Shown here: positions 45,968 to 55,781 of the stretch, in pieces | Position numbering within the stretch: the stretch's first letter is position 1 | Layout of the letters: each line of letters begins with the position of its first letter | DNA from: Subsaximicrobium wynnwilliamsii | GTDB taxonomy: Bacteria; Bacteroidota; Bacteroidia; Flavobacteriales; Flavobacteriaceae | Reading direction: 5' to 3' | NCBI RefSeq assembly: GCF_007997225.1 | Contig: NZ_VORM01000007.1 | Span: 62,001 to 126,000, forward strand | Length of the DNA stretch: 64,000 bases | Made by a program: the position numbers and the translations under genes | The notes under the pieces: generated by a model | Database searches by the model: none | What the model was told of the DNA's origin: nothing | What the model saw: only the letters and a program-made list of their open reading frames with translations

Positions 45968-46816
45968 TTAATTCATCTTAAGTCCATTCCTCACTTTAGG
46001 AAACCGTAACTCCAATGCGATTCTTGTGACATCTTCGTTTTTATTGACGGCCGCCCCATGAATCAAGAATGGAGAAAAAATCAAAGCTTTACCCTGAGAG
46101 GGATTTGGTCTTATCATTTTAATTTTACCCTCTTTTGTTTCTAAGACACAAGGCACATAGTAAGTATTGCCGTTTATTTTTGCCCCCTTGCTTGCCGTCC
46201 TCAAAATATGATGCTCAGGAATTAAATGGCTTTTGGGATATACAGGCAATGAGGAATTTTTATCGCAACCAACAATAGGGATCCAAACGTTAATGATATT
46301 TTCCCAATAGCTCAAATAGCCATCTCTGTGGGGTGGATTAATATCCAGAGAGTTTGGCCTGCTCAATCGTATTTGAATATGGGATTTCTGCAATTCTTCA
46401 ACCCAAGAGGTCAACTCATAGCCTAAGATTTTTCCGAATCGCTTGGCTAGTGCGTCAATATCAAAATCAAAATCCTTGTTTTCAAGATTTCGAGTGCGGT
46501 CAATCACTTTATTATGCAGCTCCTTGCTTGTGACGATTTTGTGGTAATGTTCCAGCTTGAAATTCTTGGGCTCAAAATCTGGCAAGCTTTCAGAAATCGC
46601 GTCTGTTATGTTTTTAGTAATTGAGGCCTTTAAACGCTCAAATTCCGCTTCTGAAAATGCATCAACTACGGCATAACCCTCACCTTTCCAAGGCATTTTA
46701 GAAATCACATTATCTTCTGCCTTAAAAAGAAGCTCATTCTCTCCCCAAAAAAAATGACCTTCAACCTCAAATTGGTAAGATTCTCCGTCTAAAAAAAGTT
46801 CACATGTTTTATGCAT
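45968..46816 (-). CDS. Phytanoyl-CoA dioxygenase (PhyH) family protein
   Basis: A 282-residue Fe(II)/2-oxoglutarate-dependent oxygenase. HRDGYLSYWENIINVWIPIV gives the HxD iron ligands, SPFLIHGAAV the distal His, and TRIALELRF the oxoglutarate-binding Arg. It would hydroxylate or otherwise oxidise a small molecule or sugar. It overlaps the flippase gene by eight bases and belongs to the minus-strand polysaccharide operon. That suggests it modifies a sugar or its substituent, though PhyH proteins have wide substrate ranges. Confidence 0.85.
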   Translation of the reverse strand: MHKTCELFLDGESYQFEVEGHFFWGENELLFKAEDNVISKMPWKGEGYAVVDAFSEAEFERLKASITKNITDAISESLPDFEPKNFKLEHYHKIVTSKELHNKVIDRTRNLENKDFDFDIDALAKRFGKILGYELTSWVEELQKSHIQIRLSRPNSLDINPPHRDGYLSYWENIINVWIPIVGCDKNSSLPVYPKSHLIPEHHILRTASKGAKINGNTYYVPCVLETKEGKIKMIRPNPSQGKALIFSPFLIHGAAVNKNEDVTRIALELRFPKVRNGLKMN

Positions 46817-48107
46817 CTTTCTGTTTTTTATCTTGATTTTTAAAATAATTCCAAACCGCGAATATGACTATAAAGAAGTATATCGCATACCTGTAAAAAT
46901 GCGCCATAACCACACCTTCTGCACCATAAATATCTACAAGATATTTCGACAATCCGTAAAAAAGTCCGAGTGAGATCAACTCGGTAACGACAAAACTCCA
47001 AACCATTTTCTTAGCTAAAAACTGATAGGAAATCACTAGGGTTGCCAAGCGCACGAAATCACCCAGCAATTGCCATTTAAAAAGCGGTTCTAAACCATCA
47101 AAACCAGGAAATACAAGTTGAATGATTACATTTCGAAATAGATACACCAACAACATTCCCAAACCAAACAAGGGCAAAATGGTTTTGTAAATATGAAAAA
47201 CTTCCTTTTTAAAAGCAACCCCAGTATGGATTTTAGCAAATTTCGGAATCACATATAAGGTAAAAATGCTGGATGAGAACACCATGTAATTCTTAGATAA
47301 ATAGTTTATGGCGGTCCAATAGCCCGCTTCAGAAATGTTGATTCGGTTGGTAATGGTGGTTCTAATATCAAGCTCAATGTAATTAATCAACACACTCGAT
47401 ATAAAAGACATTAGGGTAAAGGCCAATAAGGGTTTGGCAAAAGACAGATCAAAACTCAGCTCATTAAGATGAATGTAACTTCTAAGTCTTTTGTAGAAAA
47501 ACATTAAAATAACGGCAAAACTTAAAATGGGTGTCAAAATAATAGAGAACAACACGCCTTTTAAGCTGAAAGAATAGAGGAAAATCAAAAGTAATGCTGC
47601 GGAAAAAAGATAAGAGACCAGCTCAATCTTCGCGTATTTTTTATAATCGGACAAACCATTGATGACACCGTAAAAAATACGGTTCAATCCAATAATCGGT
47701 GGTAAAAATGCCAAACATCTAATCAAAGTCACATAACTGTCGTCTCCAAATAAATTGACTGAAAGATATGTTGCACTAAAAAACAAGATAGCACCAGACA
47801 AAACCGATCCAATCACGCCAAAAATAAAGACAGCCGAAAATAATTTACTGATTCGATTTTGATCTTGCTCATTTTCTGAGACGTATTTTACGATCCCATT
47901 AAAAGTCCCCAAAGACGAGGTACTGGTCAAAATTTGAACCACATTACGGAGCGAACCGATTTTTGCAATACCCGCTTCACCCAAAGTCACTGCCAAAAAA
48001 CGCATAATAAAAAACGAAATCACCAACCTAATCACAATAACCACCGCGTTAAACGAGGTCATCTTTAAGATGGTGTTTTTTTTGATAAGGGCTTTTAGGT
48101 TGATCAC
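46809..48107 (-). CDS. Polysaccharide flippase (Wzx/O-antigen translocase type)
   Basis: A 432-residue inner-membrane protein with about twelve hydrophobic segments (for example AVVIVIRLVISFFIMRFLAV, ALLLIFLYSFSLKGVLFSII, ILPLFGLGMLLVYLFRNVII, FFIVIFAVWNYF). MRFLAVTLGEAGIAKIGSLR near the start is the usual first-loop pattern of MATE/Wzx flippases. It would move undecaprenyl-linked oligosaccharide across the inner membrane. It abuts the aminotransferase gene and overlaps the PhyH gene, so all three are coupled. No wzy polymerase was clearly recognised in the window. Confidence 0.9.
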   Translation of the reverse strand: MINLKALIKKNTILKMTSFNAVVIVIRLVISFFIMRFLAVTLGEAGIAKIGSLRNVVQILTSTSSLGTFNGIVKYVSENEQDQNRISKLFSAVFIFGVIGSVLSGAILFFSATYLSVNLFGDDSYVTLIRCLAFLPPIIGLNRIFYGVINGLSDYKKYAKIELVSYLFSAALLLIFLYSFSLKGVLFSIILTPILSFAVILMFFYKRLRSYIHLNELSFDLSFAKPLLAFTLMSFISSVLINYIELDIRTTITNRINISEAGYWTAINYLSKNYMVFSSSIFTLYVIPKFAKIHTGVAFKKEVFHIYKTILPLFGLGMLLVYLFRNVIIQLVFPGFDGLEPLFKWQLLGDFVRLATLVISYQFLAKKMVWSFVVTELISLGLFYGLSKYLVDIYGAEGVVMAHFYRYAIYFFIVIFAVWNYFKNQDKKQKDA

Positions 48108-49232
48108 TTAGTATCGGTTTATGGATGCAATCACGGTTTCGATTTCAATCTCACTCATTACTGGGCTCATGGGCAAACTCAAAACCGTTTGCTGTAGTTT
48201 TTCAGCGATTGGCAAGCTCAAATGTTGGTAAGCTGAAAGCGCTTCTTGTTGATGTGGCGCAATGGGATAATGAATAAGATAACCAATGCCTTCTGTCTCC
48301 AAATGCTTAATAAAATGCGCTCTATCTTCTACCTGAATGACATACAAATGAAACACATGGTTATTTGAACCGTCATAAAAAGGTAAACTGATTTTTTCGT
48401 TTTTCACTTCTGAAGAGTAACGTTTAGCAATAGCACGTCGTCTTTCATTATCGGCATCCAACTGTTTCAATTTGATATTTAAAAACGCAGCCTGTAGCTC
48501 ATCCAACCTGCTATTAACGCCTAATGTACTGTTGACATATTTTTTGGAGCTGCCATAATTCCGAAGCAAACGTAGCGCAATGGCCAAAGCCCCATCGTTG
48601 GTCGTTATGGCACCCGCATCGCCCAAAGCACCAAGGTTCTTGGACGGATAAAAACTAAACCCAGCAGCATTCCCCAAATTCCCCGCCTTTTCCATTTTGG
48701 AATTTGGAATTTCGTTTTTGGAATTTGCTACCGCACCATGTGCCTGCGCCGCATCTTCCACCACTAGCAAATCCTGCTCTTTTGCAATCCTATTGATAAC
48801 GTCCATATCGGCCAATTGCCCATAAAGATGCACCACTAAAATCACTTTTGTTTTTGGGCTTATGTGTTTCTCAATTTCCGAAGGCGCCATATTAAATGTC
48901 TGCGCATCGGGTTCTACAAACACGGGTTTTAATCCCGCATTGATGACCGCCAAAATACTGGCGATATAGGTGTTTGAAGGGACGAGTACTTCATCGCCCT
49001 CTGCTAATTTGCCCAATTGCAGATAGGCTTTAAAAATAAGCGTCAAGGCATCGAGCCCATTGGCCACGCCAATGCAGTGCCTGCTCCCACAATAGTTGGC
49101 TAAATTTTGCTCAAAGGTTTCTACCTCCTGACCTAAAATATAATGACCAGAATCTAGAAAGGATTTGAATTTAGCTGTAAAAGCATCTTCAAATCGTGCA
49201 TTGATTTTATGTAAATCCAAAAACGGAATCAT
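48108..49232 (-). CDS. DegT/DnrJ/EryC1/StrS aminotransferase (FdtB/QdtB-like)
   Basis: A 374-residue PLP-dependent sugar aminotransferase. [41 protein letters not shown] and [15 protein letters not shown] (PLP lysine in SKNLG) are clear. It would make a 3-amino-3,6-dideoxy sugar from the product of the ketoisomerase at 43109. About 12 residues ([13 protein letters not shown]) are inserted between AHGA and [13 protein letters not shown], where family members have only a few residues. The inserted DNA is a TTGGAAT-type heptamer repeat. It overlaps the acyltransferase gene by four bases. Confidence 0.9.
   Translation of the reverse strand: MIPFLDLHKINARFEDAFTAKFKSFLDSGHYILGQEVETFEQNLANYCGSRHCIGVANGLDALTLIFKAYLQLGKLAEGDEVLVPSNTYIASILAVINAGLKPVFVEPDAQTFNMAPSEIEKHISPKTKVILVVHLYGQLADMDVINRIAKEQDLLVVEDAAQAHGAVANSKNEIPNSKMEKAGNLGNAAGFSFYPSKNLGALGDAGAITTNDGALAIALRLLRNYGSSKKYVNSTLGVNSRLDELQAAFLNIKLKQLDADNERRRAIAKRYSSEVKNEKISLPFYDGSNNHVFHLYVIQVEDRAHFIKHLETEGIGYLIHYPIAPHQQEALSAYQHLSLPIAEKLQQTVLSLPMSPVMSEIEIETVIASINRY
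48694..48728. repeat. Heptamer repeat inside the aminotransferase gene
   Basis: ATTTTGG, AATTTGG, AATTTCG, TTTTTGG and AATTTGC run in exact 7-bp phase within coding sequence. The same word family occurs between genes at 51731-51744 and, as AAATTCC, near 39309. Confidence 0.85.
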
Positions 49233-50200
49233 AGCATTACGGTATCTAAAAGCTTGTGGTTTTTTGTGTTTACGCTATAAAAGTCCTGGGTAATGGTTCG
49301 CGCCCCAAAACCTTCCTTCCAATATTGGAGGCCTTCGTTAATTTTTTTTCCCTGATGTTCATTAGACGTACCAAAATCGAAAAAAGCCTTATGCTTAAAG
49401 ACGTCTTCGATTAAGTGCCAATGTAAAAAATCAAGGCTGCCCAAAGTGTTTTTGTCTTCATTTCCTGAAATATATTGCGAATGGGCAAGTGTTTCGGTTT
49501 CAAAAATAGTGGTTCCCGCAACAATCTGATTGTCCTGATACACGTTGAACTGACGAATTTGCTTGGGAAAACTTTTTTTCAATGCTGAAATTTCTTCCAA
49601 AGAATGCACCGGCGTTGCAGCGTGTTTCTGCTGAAGGTTTTTCGTAAGAATAGCATTCCAGAACTCATCAAAACTATCGACTTCCCTTATAATCAAATTG
49701 TATTTTTGCCCTCTCGAAACGCCTTCCATTCGGTTTCTTGAGATTTTTGGTCGGTTATTCATATTTAAAACGGAAAGCGCATCGCGTCGCGTCAATTGGG
49801 CTTCGGTTAAAAACAGAAGGTAGTTCAGCTCATCGTTCGGTTGTGCGCTATACATGGAAGGCAATAATTTAAGCGCTAAGGTTTCTACGGCTTGTGCCGA
49901 CAAAAACTCTAAAACGGACTTAAACATAAAAATAACATCCCGGAATTTGGTGGTTTCTTTCAGCAGCAATCCGCCATAAGTGAGGCCCTGGTGTGAGTAT
50001 AGCGTTGCTTCCACTCTATTTGCCGGCAAAAGCGCCACCAATTTACCGTTACGGTAGACCATCAACGAAAAATCTTCAAAGCGGTCTTTATGGTAGTCCA
50101 TGAAACCCCGCTGAAACAAGAATGGCGCATTCTTAGCCTGAGCTGCAAAGTCGTTCCAAACTCGATGCTGTTCTGGCAGATATATTTTTACAGTGAAAAT
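49229..50200 (-). CDS. FemAB-like GNAT acyltransferase, unusual start
   Basis: The protein has about 323 residues if the open frame is read from ATT at 50200. [40 protein letters not shown] and [19 protein letters not shown], with [20 protein letters not shown], match the family of GNAT/FemAB proteins in Bacteroidota polysaccharide clusters. It is likely the N-acyltransferase that completes the 3-amino sugar. The upstream frame (81 bases) encodes conserved-looking residues but holds no ATG, GTG or TTG before a stop at 50213-50215; the first usual start is TTG at 50119. The start codon may be ATT, or the original start may have mutated. The stop overlaps the aminotransferase start. Confidence 0.8.
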   Translation of the reverse strand: MFTVKIYLPEQHRVWNDFAAQAKNAPFLFQRGFMDYHKDRFEDFSLMVYRNGKLVALLPANRVEATLYSHQGLTYGGLLLKETTKFRDVIFMFKSVLEFLSAQAVETLALKLLPSMYSAQPNDELNYLLFLTEAQLTRRDALSVLNMNNRPKISRNRMEGVSRGQKYNLIIREVDSFDEFWNAILTKNLQQKHAATPVHSLEEISALKKSFPKQIRQFNVYQDNQIVAGTTIFETETLAHSQYISGNEDKNTLGSLDFLHWHLIEDVFKHKAFFDFGTSNEHQGKKINEGLQYWKEGFGARTITQDFYSVNTKNHKLLDTVML

Positions 50201-50215
50201 GGCAAGGACGGATTA

Positions 50216-50530
50216 AGGATTAGCGCTTCAAAAATAAGAATTTAGTGGGAGCATATTCTGTTTTGAGCCGAAAGTAATTTTCGGGATATTTAATTCGGTC
50301 TCGGCTATGTCAAATGAAATTCTAAAAATTCTAATTAGCACCACTTTAGTAAATGCTTAGCTGTTTTGTGAAATTTTAAAGTTTACTTTTTTTGGGATGT
50401 AAATAAATATTGCAGCAAACTAAATGAAAAATCCATTATTTTTCTCAATGAGTTCCAAATAGTCTAGATTCTAGATTCTAGCAGCGTAGCGCCTGCCGGT
50501 AGGTAGGGTCTATAATCTGATTATAAATCA
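50216..50530. other. Gap with short heptamer tract and palindrome
   Basis: TCTAGAT, TCTAGAT, TCTAG in phase at 50463-50481 and a CCTGCCGGTAGG palindrome at 50492-50503. No gene was seen. Confidence 0.55.
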
Positions 50531-51478
50531 TTATTCTCCACCTCTATCCAAATTCGTCTCCTGCACCACGTACATCGGTCGGTTTTTCACATTGGTACTG
50601 ATTCGGCTAATATACTCGCCAATGATACCAATGGAAAGCAGTTGTATGCCCCCAATAAACAAAGAGCTGATAATAAGTGACGTCCACCCCGTAATGGTTT
50701 CCTTGAGAATGAAATGCGAGAACATAGCGAACAAAATCACAACAAAGGAGACCAATGAAATGACAAAACCCATGCGCGTGACCAATAATAAGGGTTTATC
50801 TGAAAAGCCCGTGACCGCATCAAAGGCCAAGCTGAACATCTTGCTGTAAGAATAGCCAGAAGTCCCGTGCTTTCGAGCTTCGCGTTTAAAAGTGACGTGG
50901 GTTTGCTTAAAGCCCAACCAGGCTATTTGGCCGCGAAGGAATTTGTTGTGCTCTGGCATTTTGCGTAATTCCCTAACAATTTTAGCATCCAACAATCTGA
51001 AATCGCCAACATCTAAAGGAATATCAAAATTGGTAAGCCGTTGCAGCAATCGGTAAAAAAGTTTTGAAGTGAGCTTCTTCAAATAGGTCTCGCCTTCCCG
51101 GGTTTCTCGTTTGGCATAGACCACGTTGAAGCCTTTTTGATATTCGGCATACAGCTTCGGAATCAACTCTGGTGGGTCTTGTAAATCGGAATCGATGATG
51201 ATGGCAACTTTAGACTGGCAAGCATCCAAACCAGCCGAAACCGCCACCTGATGCCCAAAATTCCGGCTCAAATCGATGTAAAACACACGCGCATCCGCTT
51301 CAGAGAAGGCCTGTAATTTTTGAATTGATGCATCACTGCTGCCATCATTGACAAACAGCAATTCGTAGTTTTCAGAAATTTTAGATACAGAAACCACTAA
51401 GCGCTTGTAGAGTTCGTCAAGATTATCCGCTTCATTAAAAACGGGTATCACCACTGCGATGTCTTTTGTGGGTTTCAT
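50531..51478 (-). CDS. Glycosyltransferase family 2, GtrB/DPM1-like
   Basis: A 315-residue membrane-bound GT2. IAVVIPVFNEADNLDELYKR, FVNDGSSDAS and IIDSDLQDPPELIP (DxD-type DSD) are classic for dolichol-phosphate-mannose synthase-like enzymes. Two C-terminal helices (GFVISLVSFVVILFAMF, WTSLIISSLFIGGIQLLSIG) are typical of GtrB. It charges undecaprenyl phosphate with a sugar that is then used outside the membrane, fitting the GT-C-like protein encoded next to it. ATG 51478 was preferred over GTG 51487. Confidence 0.92.
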   Translation of the reverse strand: MKPTKDIAVVIPVFNEADNLDELYKRLVVSVSKISENYELLFVNDGSSDASIQKLQAFSEADARVFYIDLSRNFGHQVAVSAGLDACQSKVAIIIDSDLQDPPELIPKLYAEYQKGFNVVYAKRETREGETYLKKLTSKLFYRLLQRLTNFDIPLDVGDFRLLDAKIVRELRKMPEHNKFLRGQIAWLGFKQTHVTFKREARKHGTSGYSYSKMFSLAFDAVTGFSDKPLLLVTRMGFVISLVSFVVILFAMFSHFILKETITGWTSLIISSLFIGGIQLLSIGIIGEYISRISTNVKNRPMYVVQETNLDRGGE

Positions 51479-51622
51479 GTGCTGCACTTTCGATGGATGA
51501 ATAAGCGCACAAGATATAAGTTATGGATTAAAAGTTCAGGGGAAATGTCGGAAATAATTTCATGCTCATGCTCAGCCTCATATTGTGGACTAAAATTATA
51601 ATTATTTGACATAAGACTTTTT

Positions 51623-51890
51623 GACGTAGGACGAAGGTTGTAAGACTTAGGATGTAGGATGTAGGATGTAGGATGTAGGCAGTAGGACGTAGGACGTAGG
51701 ACGTAGGACGTAGGATTTAGGGTGTAGGTCTTTGGAATTTGGAATTTTTAAAAGTAGCCACAGATTTTTTTAGTCATACGTCATAAGTCATTTCGTCCTA
51801 AGTCAACAAAAAAAACAATTAGTCTTAAGTCATCTCGTCCTAAGTCAACAATAAAATAATTGGTCATAAGTCATCTCGTCCTAAGTCAAT
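51623..51890. repeat. GAYGTAG heptamer array and AGTCATA/AGTCCTA tract
   Basis: Fifteen words (GACGTAG, GACGAAG, GTTGTAA, GACTTAG, GATGTAG x4, GCAGTAG, GACGTAG x4, GATTTAG, GGTGTAG) occupy 51623-51727 in unbroken 7-bp phase. TTTGGAA twice follows at 51731-51744. A third tract at 51772-51890 repeats AGTCATA, CGTCATA, AGTCATT, TCGTCCT, AAGTCAA in a block occurring three times. It ends exactly at the stop codon of the membrane protein gene. Confidence 0.9.
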
Positions 51891-53660
51891 TCAAAAACCC
51901 TGCTTTGCTTTATAAATATTAAAATACGCATTGCTCCAAACGATTTGGTAATTGTGCCGCTCCAAAAACGAGTTCATGGTCGACACCGAAGCAGCAGCGT
52001 GCAAAATGGTATTTGCGCTGGAAGCGTCCATATAATTTGGATCAGGTTCTGCAAAGCGATGGATGGTATTGAACTTTTGCTGCACCACGATTGGCAATAC
52101 GGAAATCTCCTGCTCGGCCTTAGCGATTTTTTTTCTGAAGGAATTTTCGTCATAAATCCCCACCCAGGAATTATAGGGATAAGGTCGGGTCTCGGTCAAA
52201 AAGTGAATCATGGGAATATGGTCGTAGCTAAACAAATAATCATTGGGCTGGACATAGTTAGACAATCCTGCCAATAAATCGTTCACAATTTCGGCCCTTC
52301 GCTGTTTCGTATAAATCCCTTTTGCAAATTTGTTGTTGATGGCATAGGTTTTCTCTAAGCGGCTGCCTTCATCAAAATAAGCCTCGTTGGAAATATGGTA
52401 GGTTTTCAAGAGTAAAAAAGCAATGATAAAACACCATAATAGACTGAATACTGGTTTGCTTACCTTGAATTTTTCCGTAGAGAATATCTTATTTAAAATG
52501 CACTGAATACAACCAAAAATCTCAGGCAAGACCAGAAAAAACAAAGGCAGACCCAACCAAATGGCCATGTAACCACTATTTTTCATTCCACCTGTAGTAC
52601 CTAAAGTCAAAGTGAATAGGATCAAAAATGAACAGAGCGCAATCAGCCTAAGATGAATAGCTTTTTTTCTACTGAATAATGTCCAAATACACCCAATATA
52701 GCTCAGGGTATAAGCCGCGCCAATCCCTTGCTTTTCATACCAAACAATGAGCAACGACACGAAAAAAACACTCAAAACCACAGCCAACACTCTGCGTTTG
52801 GGCAAAAAGTGTTTGATCAAAACCGCTAGTCCCAAAATAAACGCAAGCTCGAAGAAGGTTCGAGCGATTTGCTTGTAATTGAAAACTTGTGACCTTAAAA
52901 TGTCTCCCACATTATGCGCGCTACCATCGGTATTGCCCAAATCGAACAACATGACGAACATGGATTTCATGACTTGAAATTGCCCTGTTGCCATAAGTAT
53001 CCCATAAACCGAAAGCAAACCCAGCAAGCATCCCAAAACAACCAAAGCAATTGGCCGAATCGATTTTGATACAAACGGTTTTTTAGAAAGAAGAAAGAAA
53101 AAGGGTATGACAAGCAAAAGACTCAATAGCACCAAATTTGGCAATCGTGTAAAGGTGTTAAAAATGATGATGATGCCTGTGAGCACATACAAAATAACAG
53201 ATTCTTTTTCAATCGCTTTCAAGAGCGTAAAAACAGTTAGCAGGCAAAGTAGCGCGGTAAGATGATTGTGGTAAAACGTTGTAAAACCGTAATTATTCTG
53301 GAACAGCACCATGACCAACGCAAACAATAAATAGGTCTTTGGCACATGCTTTTTGAGCAGCTGGTAACTTAAAATGAACGTTGACGTGTTCACAATAAGG
53401 CCCAACATACGAAACCAAAAAACACCACCCTCTGGGTAGAGTTGATACCAAAGTCCGCCAACAATCCCAGAAAACCAGTACATAAAATTATATTCCACAG
53501 TTTCTGGGTGGTTGAATATTTGCTGATAAAAAGTCAGCACAAAACCATCATCCACCATGTCAAAACCTTGAAACGCCAAAAGGATTTGAATCAAAATGAT
53601 GATACCCAGGGTTATTTTGAATTTGTTGTTGGTCAAATATAAATTACTTGTCATCCGCAT
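51891..53660 (-). CDS. Polytopic membrane protein, GT-C-glycosyltransferase-like
   Basis: A 589-residue protein with about ten to eleven membrane helices in the first 450 residues and a soluble C-terminal domain of about 130 residues. FQGFDMVDDGFVLTFYQQ, between helices 1 and 2, has the acidic pair typical of GT-C enzymes that use polyprenyl-phosphate sugars as donors. Later segments (VLLSLLLVIPFFFLLS, LALVVLGCLLGLLSVYGILM) fit that layout. With the GtrB-like gene beside it, it could transfer a sugar on the periplasmic face. The assignment rests on topology only. Confidence 0.72.
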   Translation of the reverse strand: MRMTSNLYLTNNKFKITLGIIILIQILLAFQGFDMVDDGFVLTFYQQIFNHPETVEYNFMYWFSGIVGGLWYQLYPEGGVFWFRMLGLIVNTSTFILSYQLLKKHVPKTYLLFALVMVLFQNNYGFTTFYHNHLTALLCLLTVFTLLKAIEKESVILYVLTGIIIIFNTFTRLPNLVLLSLLLVIPFFFLLSKKPFVSKSIRPIALVVLGCLLGLLSVYGILMATGQFQVMKSMFVMLFDLGNTDGSAHNVGDILRSQVFNYKQIARTFFELAFILGLAVLIKHFLPKRRVLAVVLSVFFVSLLIVWYEKQGIGAAYTLSYIGCIWTLFSRKKAIHLRLIALCSFLILFTLTLGTTGGMKNSGYMAIWLGLPLFFLVLPEIFGCIQCILNKIFSTEKFKVSKPVFSLLWCFIIAFLLLKTYHISNEAYFDEGSRLEKTYAINNKFAKGIYTKQRRAEIVNDLLAGLSNYVQPNDYLFSYDHIPMIHFLTETRPYPYNSWVGIYDENSFRKKIAKAEQEISVLPIVVQQKFNTIHRFAEPDPNYMDASSANTILHAAASVSTMNSFLERHNYQIVWSNAYFNIYKAKQGF

Positions 53661-53823
53661 TTAAGGGTAGGTTTGAATCTGTTAGTTCTGCTTAAAAACA
53701 GCCAATACTGTAAAATTCAAATATAAACATTGTTGTCAGATTTCAAATTTAACAACAATGTTTATGTAGGGTAAATTTCCTTATTCAAAACCAGAGGGAT
53801 TGTTTCGACTATTTTACATAAAC
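53661..53823. other. AT-rich gap before the structured repeat
   Basis: AACAACAATGTTTAT at 53750 and a nearby inverted copy (ATAAACATTGTTGTC at 53722) form a loose palindrome. No gene was seen. Confidence 0.4.
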
Positions 53824-54022
53824 TAAACCACTCCTATGGACTAAAATGCCATAGGTTTTTTGAAACAGATTAAAAGTCTGTTGAATTCGTGAAATGCATA
53901 GTAAGTAATTTGCACCTCGATTTTCAGGGAGTAAATGAATTCGTGAAATTCGTGGCTCAAAAATTTTTAGAAGCTGAAGCGAAATGCACTGAAGCGCATA
54001 GTTTCAACTCAATTCGGGACCA
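53824..54022. repeat. Dispersed ~200-bp structured element, copy 1
   Basis: It shares with 57976-58202 the ordered blocks TAAACCACTCCTATGGACT, CCATAGGTTTTTT, GAAACAG, CTGTTGAATTCGTGAAATG, GTGAAATTCGTGG, AGCGAAATGCACT, GCATAGTTT and GGGACCA. CCTATGG and CCATAGG form a hairpin followed by six T, as in a terminator. ATGCACT and AGCGCAT form a second hairpin. No open frame is conserved between the copies. Confidence 0.82.
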
Positions 54023-54199
54023 GTGAAATGGTTCTCATTATCAATGAACCACTAAAAGGTTATTAGGTAAAAAAAACTAGTCTTGATTCTTACATCATGC
54101 GCGTAGCGGTCTTAGGTCATAACCCGACAAAAGTCACAGATTAACTCCTATTTAAAGTATATTCTATTAATTTTGGCCTCACGCCATTCACAACAGCAC

Positions 54200-54799
54200 A
54201 TGAGTTCCAAATTTGACCCGAGACACATCTTGTGCCACCCCTTTGTTTACACCACCTATCAAAAATTAGTGGGTGGGCATCGCGCGCGTCGCTTACTTAT
54301 TGAGCAACATGTCCACATCAAACCTGGTCAAAAGCTTTTAGACATTGGCTGCGCACCGGCAGATTGGCTTGGTTGTGCACCAGAAGTGGATTACACGATT
54401 CCAAATATATCACCCAAGCGAAAAAAACCACCGACGATAAAGGCCAATTCATTTGTTCGGGTGTTGATGGTTATGAACTTGCCGAAGATGGAACATGTTG
54501 AGGTTATCATAGTCGCGAGAGTCTTGCATGATGTAAGCGACACCCAATGTTTAGATTTATTTGAAACTGTGGGGAAGGTCTTAGAACCTGGCGGTCGCTT
54601 TATTACGATGGATAACTGCTTTATTTCTAACCAAAACGAGATTTTAGAATATTTTCTGAAAAAAGACATAGATGAACACGTGAAAACTAAGAAAGATTAT
54701 GAGCTGCTTATTAATAATGACTTCGAACATGTGAGTTCTTCGATTGAAGAAACCTACTTCAAAATTCCAAACATCCTAATTATTTTATCCTGTAACTAA
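54200..54799 (+). pseudogene. SAM-dependent methyltransferase with scrambled core (compensating frameshifts)
   Basis: The frame is open for 199 codons from ATG 54200. N- and C-terminal parts are a normal class I methyltransferase (FDPRHILCHPFVYTTYQKLV, GQKLLDIGCAPAD, VGKVLEPGGRFITMDNCF, IEETYFKIPNILII). Between 54397 and 54498 the expected family sequence (KYITQAKKTTDDKGQFICSG, DGYELAEDGT) is found in another frame and ends at a stop there. Thus one indel near 54390 and another near 54500 cancel out, leaving about 35 wrong residues. The SAM motif also has Ala for the usual second Gly (GCAPAD). Activity is unlikely. TAATTTTG at 54168-54175 may be its old promoter. Confidence 0.8.
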
Positions 54800-54801
54800 T
54801 C

Positions 54802-55566
54802 ATGGACAAAGCTTATGAAACCCATTATCACGATTTGGAGCGCAGCCATTTTTGGTTTAAGGCAAGACGTAATTACATATTGCAGCTGTTGAAGGATGTC
54901 CCAAAAACTGCTAATATTCTTGATATTGGCTGTTCTTCTGGATTATTATTGACGGATTTGAAAAACCAAGGTTTTAATCCGAACAATCTTTACGGCATAG
55001 ACATTAGCAAAAAAGCCATTGCCAATTGTAAACAAAACGGACTGCAAAATTGCGCTGTAATGTCTGCCGATACTATTAAATTAGATTTGAAATTTGATGT
55101 ATTGATTGCTTCAGACTGTTTGGAGCATCTTCAAAACGATGAAAAAGCAGTACGCAACTGGCGACATCTTTTAAAGGCTGATGGAAAGCTATATATTTTT
55201 GTTCCAGCATTTCAAGCCTTATGGAGCCAGCACGATGTGATCAACATGCATTATAGAAGATATACCGAAAAACAATTACTTAATTTAGTGACCAATAATG
55301 GCTTTGAACAACTAAAATCTGGCTATTGGAATGCCTTGCTATTTATTCCCATTTATATAGCGCGTAAGTTGGGCAAATTAAAGGCAACAAAAAACGAGAC
55401 CTCCAAATCCAACAGTTCTGGCGACTTGGAAACACTTCCGTCGTTAAACCCAATCTTCTTAGGACTTTTGAATTTTGAAAACCGCATTTTGAAGTATGTT
55501 CGGTTTCCGTTTGGAGTGAGCACCTATTGCATTTTGGCTAAAGCTGAAAAGGATTCAACCCGATAA
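54802..55566 (+). CDS. Class I SAM-dependent methyltransferase
   Basis: A 254-residue protein with motif I ILDIGCSSGLLLTDL (residues about 37-51), YGIDISKKAI, FDVLIASDCLEHL and LKADGKLYIFVPAFQALWS. The HYRRYTEKQLLNLV pattern and a hydrophobic C-terminal part (ALLFIPIYIARKLGKL) occur in methyltransferases of polysaccharide and lipid pathways near GT2 genes. It starts three bases after the broken methyltransferase gene. The acceptor is unknown. Confidence 0.88.
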   Translation: MDKAYETHYHDLERSHFWFKARRNYILQLLKDVPKTANILDIGCSSGLLLTDLKNQGFNPNNLYGIDISKKAIANCKQNGLQNCAVMSADTIKLDLKFDVLIASDCLEHLQNDEKAVRNWRHLLKADGKLYIFVPAFQALWSQHDVINMHYRRYTEKQLLNLVTNNGFEQLKSGYWNALLFIPIYIARKLGKLKATKNETSKSNSSGDLETLPSLNPIFLGLLNFENRILKYVRFPFGVSTYCILAKAEKDSTR

Positions 55567-55781
55567 ATCTTCCGCAAATCTTTCATATCAAACCCACCAA
55601 TCCTGTTAAGAAACTGACTGTTTCAATTAAAGAAAACACCTTCCGAAGCTTCCTTCTACCTAAGCAAGTTCCGAGGTGCCAGCTTGCCAGATGGCCGCTC
55701 AAACCCACGATGCTGCCAAAAAGCGGGATGAGTTCAACCACCAAACCTAATGCGGTTCGTTTTTAAGTTTTGGGTTTCACT

